DNA of 64,000 nt from assembly GCA_023079485.1 (NCBI GenBank), contig CM041104.1, positions 4,403,676 through 4,467,675 of the forward strand, written 5' to 3'. This document shows positions 58,504 to 64,000 of the stretch, one piece after another (position 1 is the stretch's first letter; every line of letters starts with the position of its first letter). This DNA is from Archilochus colubris (Eukaryota; Chordata; Aves; Apodiformes; Trochilidae). The translations under genes and the position numbers were made by a program. The notes under the pieces are model-generated. The model ran no database searches and was not told the origin of the DNA. It was given only the letters and a program-made list of their open reading frames with translations.

Positions 58504-58684
58504 GTGTGTGAACAGCACTGAGGGCAGTGGATGGGGATGATAATGATCTGCCAGGACAGTGACTACTCTGAGTTTAGAGGAACCCCAAGGGCTGGCAGGT
58601 AATAGATGCAGTTAAGGAAGATCAAGTGCAAACAAGACCTATGCTGCTATCACTTAGCTAATCTAAGCATCTATTGCCTTTCAG

Positions 58685-58757
58685 AAAACTCAATGTAGAA
58701 CCCCTGCTCTCCCCAAGCCAGTGGATGATTTGCAGTTTGCTGTCCTTACAAATTCAG
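58685..58757 (+). CDS. Putative third exon of the four-exon model (speculative)
   Basis: Seventy-three bases between 'atctattgcctttcag' (ending 58684) and CAG|gtaaaa (donor 58758), separated from the preceding segment by a 181-base putative intron. In the phase-0 frame it reads KTQCRTPALPKPVDDLQF... and ends in phase 1. No recognised domain. Confidence 0.15.
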
Positions 58758-60092
58758 GTAAAAAAACCCCTACATTTTTAACATCTGAGGTCCTACAGGT
58801 GCCATTCACTGTTACTTACTGTAATACGGACACATTTGATCCAAATAGTTCCACTTAAAGAAAGGCTCAGAACTTTGCAAAAGGTTTGAACAATGCTTTG
58901 GTTCTCCTTCTGTTCACCTGTTCTGAAGCTGAAAGAAGTGTCACCATCCTGTACAGACCTCAGACCCTATCAGCTATGAAATACAAGTCAATGATAAGAA
59001 TTTTTAATAAGAATTTGAAGACGTATGTTGTTAAACTAAATAGACAATGAGAAAAACAGTATTAACAGATTCTGATTCACAAAACAGCTGTATTACTTAA
59101 ACAAGTAAATAGAAATGCTTAAGGAGTTAAAAGTGTCCCACGTCATGTTTTCCTTTTGCTTTTGTACTGCTAAAATCAGGGCAAATCATGCAGAGCATTC
59201 AGAGATGGTGTGTATGTGGCTGTTAGTGCATAGCTTTGGCAGTGCCTGGTAGTTGGAATATTGGCATTTTGGTTTCCAAACACCACCAAGTGGGCTATAA
59301 ATACTTGGTCTTGAACTAAGATTCTCTTCAGACAGAGGAAAAAAAAAAAAAGTAAGAAAAATCTAATTAAGACTTAAAATGCATTAGGCAGATTGTTTGG
59401 CCAGTACAGAACTTGAGTGGAAAGCTGCCAAGCAGTACTAGTAAGTTATGTTGAGCAACCAGTAGTCTTTTTTAAGCCACTGACTTGATACACAGACAGA
59501 ATAATCCTGGAGAAAACATTTATTGCCTCTCCATTTCAGGAGGCTGCACATTTGTAATGTAAAACACTGCCCTGATATGTTTCTTCCTCTGTTCCTTGTC
59601 TGGTAGCATGCATTACTTACATGTGTGTATGTCTCTATATTTATTTGGATGCATACTTACATGTGTATTGTTATAAACATCTTTTAAAAAAGCATACATT
59701 AATCACTTGATTAAAAAGAATGGTCTGTTTGCATGGAAATCAAACCTAGAACCCAGGCAGCTTCACCTCTGACTTTGGGTAATGAGACCTGCTAATACCT
59801 AAGCTCAGAGATAGATAAATCCAGGAATAACAAGTACATAGATATTGTCAAGGCTCTGTATTTGGAAATATTCCGTCAGTACATACAATGCACTTAGGTA
59901 TTTGCCTTGGGAAATGGCATTTTAGAGATACAGGGTTCTCAATGCCTATGAATGCCACCATCTCCAGCTCTTCTGGAAGGATGGTCTCTAAGGCACTATG
60001 AAACTCGTGTCAGGGTTTCATCCTGTGCTTGCACAGGACACAGCAACCTTGGGCTCTGGATGGGGCACTTATGGGGTCCTGGAAGACAAAGA
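58758..60092. other. Non-coding DNA, nothing recognised
   Basis: An A-run lies at 59339-59351. Otherwise featureless; the left part of the largest putative intron of the four-exon model. Confidence 0.45.
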
Positions 60093-60284
60093 TTGTAGTG
60101 TAACGAGGCAACCAGGTGCCACTAATTGCCAGGGAGTGAGCATGAGCTTGTGTTAAGCCCACCTGTTAAGCTCACTGCGCATGAGCAGTGGGGGCCTGCC
60201 CTAATTAGGCACAGGTGGGCTTAACACAAGCTCATGCTCACTCCCTGGCAATCAGTGGCACCTGGTTGCCTCATTACACTACAA
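60093..60284. repeat. 192-bp near-perfect palindrome (74-bp arms, 44-bp loop)
   Basis: The left arm 60093-60166 ('ttgtagtgtaa' to 'aagcccacctgt') is the reverse complement of the right arm 60211-60284 ('acaggtgggctt' to 'ttacactacaa'). Position i pairs with 60377 minus i, and only two of 74 pairs fail (60104/60273 and 60124/60253). The 44-base loop holds its own stem, 'cactgc' facing 'gcagtg' (60173-60178 and 60185-60190). A loose flanking AAGA occurs on both sides (60089-60092 and 60285-60288), a possible but weak 4-bp target duplication. The structure could be a hairpin-type MITE, a fold-back transposon remnant or a locally generated inverted duplication. A transcript across it would form a long hairpin RNA. 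I do not recognise the family. Confidence 0.97.
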
Positions 60285-60840
60285 AAGATGATACAGAAGC
60301 TGAGAAGAAAATGGCATCATATAGAGACATTTATGTAATGGTGCCTTGTACTGTCAGCCTGGACCCTTCCATTCCTGCAAAGGGGAAAGAGTAAATTTGG
60401 TGAAATGTGAAGTGTAAGGGCACTTATGTCATTCTGTCTTTCAGCAAAGCAATGACCCATGCCACATGGCCTCCCAAAAATGCCTTCTTTGTTTAGCCAA
60501 GTATTACATCCTGTAAACATTCCCAACCACTGCACTGAATTGCTGTTTATTATAACAGCCTGCCCTAAACTTTGGTTCAGTAGTCTGTTCCTAGATGGGT
60601 AAATATGTGCTCTGGGAACCCCATTATTACTGATGAAGAATCTTGGCAGAATCTCTGTGATTCTATTTGGTGTCACACAACACAGGAGAAGCTCGATGTT
60701 GATTGCTGCACTCCTTGTTCCCTCTCCCTTGGCTTTCTCTACAGCTTCAACCCAAAGTTACCTCATGCTTTGCAAAGTATGGGGGAATATTTCCCATTGA
60801 AAAGATGGAGGTTGAGGGAAGATCATGATATTCCACCTTG

Positions 60841-60851
60841 CCCCCCCCCCC
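60841..60851 (+). repeat. Poly-C run (11 C)
   Basis: Homopolymer; a likely length-variable and error-prone site. Confidence 0.9.
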
Positions 60852-61040
60852 GGTGAATTAACTAACTCTCACTGCAGTTATTTGCTATCCTTAGTTGTAC
60901 TCCCTACAGACTCTACCACTTTGACTCTGCCAGTGAGAACAGGTACATCGTGTTCTAAGAGAATTTCTTTTGTCAATATTGTTTCAGTAGTTTCTGGAGA
61001 AATGTGAACTAAGCTCACAAAGTTGCTTTTTTGTCCACAG

Positions 61041-61315
61041 AGTCCATCCATGCCCCTGACTTAGTGACAGCAAGGAATGGAGTGAAATTCTTTCCCTTCC
61101 TGAGATGATAGCAGAGGACAGTGCAGAACTGGTCCCAGTCACCCATAAATGGTGCTGTGTCTGTGAGCTGTGGGATGGTTGTCATGGCTGGTGATGAAGA
61201 TGCTCAGAGGGCATCAGAAGCCCTGCTGGGAAGGCACAAATGGCAGACTGTGCTTTCAACAATGCTTTGTTCTGCCTTCTGGTTTGTGGGAATAAAATTT
61301 TTTCATTTAGAGTAG
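61041..61315 (+). CDS. Putative terminal exon of the four-exon model (speculative)
   Basis: A strong 3' splice-site signal ('ttgcttttttgtccacag', ending 61040) opens a segment whose phase-1 continuation reads (G)AG TCC ATC CAT ..., giving ESIHAPDLVTARNG and a stop at 61106-61108. AATAAA lies at 61291-61296, followed by T-rich sequence, an appropriate poly(A) signal. Joined with the three preceding segments the model would encode about 148 residues. The 3' signals are the best part of the model. The protein is unrecognised, and a lncRNA is equally compatible. Confidence 0.2.
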
Positions 61316-61394
61316 GACATCAGGGTTGAGGTGGAAGTGGAGATTTCTGAAAGTGACTGACTATATCACTGCAAAAAAGATAATTACAGTTCTC

Positions 61395-61690
61395 AGAGTC
61401 ATGGACTAGTTAAGTCTGGAACTGGAATTTATAGATCATCTGGTCCCCTGTTTAAAAGAGGGCCAACTTCAAAAGTAGATAAGGTTTCTCATGGCCATGT
61501 TCTGTCAAGTTTTAAAATCTGAAAGGTTAGGTGTTTTACCATCTTTCTGTGCAACCTGTTCTAGAACTCAACTGTTCTCCTTTTCAATGTATTTTTTTAA
61601 TGAAGTTGGAATTTGTCTTGCTGCAACTTGTCCACTGCTGGACCCAATCTAATTTGTTGATGCCCTTCTTGCAATGTGAGAAGGGAACAC
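61395..61690 (-). mobile_element. Old, strongly diverged CR1 LINE fragment
   Basis: Order of recognisable phrases in reverse orientation to CR1: 'cagagtcatggactag', 'tggaatttatagatcatctg', 'aaggtttctcatggccatgt', 'ttttaccatctttctgtgca', then 'acctgttctagaactcaact' and 'gaatttgtcttgctgcaact'. These parallel the avian CR1 3' region ('...gatcatctggtccc...', '...gcaacctgttccagtgctc...'). Divergence and indels are far greater than in the 6.6 kb copy, so this belongs to an older subfamily. The right edge is approximate and no coding capacity remains. Confidence 0.7.
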
Positions 61691-62349
61691 AGTCCAAAAG
61701 TGGAATTGGGTTTTAGTTGGGCTTAATGTTTTGCATTAGCTGTCTACTCTGTTGATATCAGAAGCTTAAGCTTTGACTGTAACATTATATTATAATGCCT
61801 CTCATTCAAAAGTTGGGAACATCAGGGCGTCCCTGCTCAGCCTTTTTGGAAGAGCCAGTTTCCTGAACAAACTGTACCCAGGTCATCCAGTCCCCCTCAT
61901 TTGGCTCTCTGTGACTGCATTACTGTTAATTACCTTTTTTCCTCTTGCTGAACTGACTGGATGATCCTGGAGATGCTGAATTTGTTTTCTTTTTTGACAA
62001 AGTGCATATACTCCTGTGGATTTTCACAAAGGAACCAGAAGCAACTAGGAAAAAGCAGAAGGAGTGGAAAGCCCTCAATTTCTTTTTCTATGAATAATTT
62101 AGTGCCAAGTTAACTGAAACATTTGAAAAACAGATTTTTGGTGCCTAGATTCATTAAGCCTTCTATCCCCAAATGTATTCTCTATCAGTGTGAGCATCCA
62201 GCACTTCATCTTGTCCCAGTCACAGCGAAGGCCTTGTGGAAATGAAGTGCAGGGGAAAGGAGAAGAAAATCAGATTATAGTTGCCTTTATGCATGTCTCT
62301 GTGTGTGCACATGTGCTCTGTAAACTTGCAGTGAGGGAATCTCTATGAA
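61691..62349. other. Non-coding DNA, nothing recognised
   Basis: No gene or further repeat seen. Confidence 0.45.
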
Positions 62350-62625
62350 AAAAACAATGAAGCCCCAGATCACATCAACCTTCCAAACCGTGCACTCCTT
62401 TTGGGGCTACGAGCCACGCTCCATCGCTTTTTAAGAGCATTGTGCCACACTTCAGCCCCCTCCTCTGGAGCACGTGTTTTAATCAGAGTTTTACATTCTC
62501 ATCCACGAAGCTGTTAGCAGCACAATGAGTGGGACCTCCTTCACTTGGCAGTGGTTGCTGTCAGCAATCTGTCTTCTGCAGCTATTTCCGTGGGAAGGCC
62601 CTCCATCTGGCGCTTGGCAGGGAGG
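62350..62625. promoter_or_regulatory. Candidate conserved non-coding element
   Basis: A non-repetitive block retaining several CpGs in a short span ('aaaccgtgc', 'ctacgagccacgctccatcg', 'gagcacgtg' with a CACGTG E-box near 62471) together with 'ttttaatcagagttttac'. It is directly followed by a CT microsatellite that marks its right boundary. Conservation and function inferred. Confidence 0.4.
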
Positions 62626-62647
62626 GGAACTTTCCTCTCAAATGTTT

Positions 62648-62687
62648 TCTCTCTCTCTCTCCCCCCCCTTCTCTCTCTCTCTCTCTC
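62648..62687 (+). repeat. (CT)n microsatellite interrupted by a C-run
   Basis: Two CT stretches separated by eight C and TT. Likely length-polymorphic. Minus-strand frames give an arginine/glutamate-repeat artefact. Confidence 0.9.
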
Positions 62688-62699
62688 ACCCTGTTTAAG

Positions 62700-64000
62700 G
62701 TATACCCTTTGGAAATCTTCAACTTCCAAGATTTATTTTTGCACTGGGTGCATACTTTGTTTTACACGGTCTGGCTTTCTTTCCCTTCACCAAAACGCCG
62801 CCCCCGTGCCCTGCTTATCCTGGCAGAGGGAGAAGAATGCTGTTTGCTTTAACATTACCTTCAGTCTCAGTATTCAACAGGTCAGAAGATGTGACAAGTA
62901 CACATGCTAATCCCTTTCCCTTTCAGTTAATAGAATAACACAGATGGGAAAGTTTACATTGGGATCTGATACCAGCTCCAAGCTGAAGTTAAGAAGGAGT
63001 CAGGGTTGGATGTTGCCTTCCAAATCAGAGCAGTTACTACCCAAGCTCACCTTCCCACTCAACATCAAGTTGTTCCTGTCATCTAAAATCCCATTTGCTC
63101 TGCTAAGAATGTCCCCTTTCTATTCCCCTTTTGAGGGTAGTAAGTAGAGTTGGGTTCAAAAGCTTTTGTGCAATGACATATTCCCCAAGAATTTGTGATG
63201 TTCAAGAGTAACAATGTCAACATTTGCCACTGAAACAACACTTTTTGTTTTGAGATGGTGATTTCTTAAATATCTGGCAGCTTTGAGAATTGAAATATCA
63301 CATAAGAAAGTCATTCCCTCTAAAACCAGATACTTTCTTAGAAATATTGATTTCTATAAAACTATGCATTACTAGGTTTGTCTTGCTTAATCAAACTCTT
63401 TGTGGTTAATTTGATTGTTTGCTGTTTCTTTGTAGCTTCCAGAATATGCCCTCTGACATTCTGCATGACACAGCCCGTTTGTAAGCTTGCATGCCTGATG
63501 ATTTGCTGCTTATGTCATTTCTGTAGGAAACACACAGAAGAATAAAACCTGGGATTATGCCTGTGATGGGAAAAACTGCAGTGTTGACTGAGAAGGCTGA
63601 TCCATCACACACCCAATACCACTTTCTTCCCACCAGGTATGTGCCACATTAGATCTTTCATGAGAACCTTCTGCCAGCTCCGCAGGAAGGAGTAAGTTTC
63701 TGGTTACAGGGAACACCTGAATATTAAAGTTTTGAGGGTATCTCTGTAATGAGATGGATATCTAAGATCTACTCGTGATAGACATAGGCCTCAGAGTATA
63801 AATTTGGACATGGAGAAGTTTTATTTTCTACAGTTGTCATTTTAAAATTCTGTTTCTGTAAACAACGCTATAAGTTAATTCATAAAAAGAAAAGTGCAAT
63901 TAAAAAAAAAAAATTTTATTGAACAGACACATATGTGTACTGAACTTACTAGCAATGGAAATACTTAATTTGGATTACAAACTGCCTATAAGGTTTGAAT
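62700..64000. other. Non-coding DNA, nothing recognised
   Basis: Contains an A-run at 63902-63913. No gene or repeat family supported to the window edge. Confidence 0.45.

Noticed and set aside
62541..62729. Arginine/glutamate-repeat frame on the minus strand
   Set aside because: Direct translation of the CT microsatellite.
1..64000. Endogenous retrovirus, CRISPR array, bacterial operon or phage system
   Set aside because: No reverse transcriptase, gag, integrase or LTR pair, no regularly spaced repeats, no ribosome-binding-site-linked gene series; the CR1 elements and the composition point to a bird nuclear genome.

Overview
The window looks like non-coding DNA from a bird nuclear genome. 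The evidence is a 5'-truncated CR1 LINE 3' end of the avian type near 6.6 kb, a second, much more decayed CR1 near 61.4-61.7 kb, few transposable elements overall, AT-rich and CpG-poor composition, many short T/G- or A-rich low-complexity tracts, and faint ancient amniote repeats (MIR-like, L2-like and a palindromic family). I recognise no known protein-coding gene, rRNA, tRNA, CRISPR array or prokaryotic or viral gene. Long open frames are rare, and their predicted proteins resemble no family I know. The window is most simply read as intergenic or large-intron sequence of a gene desert near a developmentally regulated gene. I cannot name the locus.

Layout. 1-14.8 kb: unremarkable AT-rich DNA with two G-quadruplex motifs, a recent 28-bp tandem duplication and the younger CR1. 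14.9-18.4 kb: the densest cluster of sequence resembling conserved non-coding elements, including the most CpG-rich stretch I saw (16.74-17.11 kb), followed by an exon-like segment. 18.4-29 kb: mostly featureless, with a poly(A)-signal-plus-A-tract that looks like a retroposed mRNA tail, a MIR-like relic, a palindromic-repeat relic and a candidate terminal exon at 28.7 kb. 29.2-33.3 kb: two homeodomain/POU/forkhead-site-rich blocks. 34-47 kb: relic repeats, microsatellites, a very well-delimited 45-nt microexon candidate (37,544-37,588), an element-like block at 39.2-39.5 kb, and a GC-richer possible terminal exon ending at an AATAAA at 44.2 kb. 47-56 kb: weak exon-like segments and two further regulatory-looking blocks. 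57-61.3 kb: four phase-compatible exon-like segments that could form one spliced transcript. 62.3-62.6 kb: another element-like block.

The most striking structure read directly from the sequence is a 192-bp near-perfect palindrome at 60,093-60,284 (74-bp arms with two mismatches around a 44-bp loop). It lies inside the largest putative intron of the four-exon model and is not explained by any repeat family I recognise. A second structural theme is a decayed palindromic repeat family with a core like CATTGACTTCAATGGG, present in at least three and probably four copies (24.8, 29.2, 35.55 and 41.0 kb).

Limits: no alignment, splice-site scoring or RNA evidence was available. Regulatory-element calls rest on composition and motif clustering only, and exon calls rest on splice-signal appearance and reading-frame continuity, which arise by chance at an appreciable rate in 64 kb.
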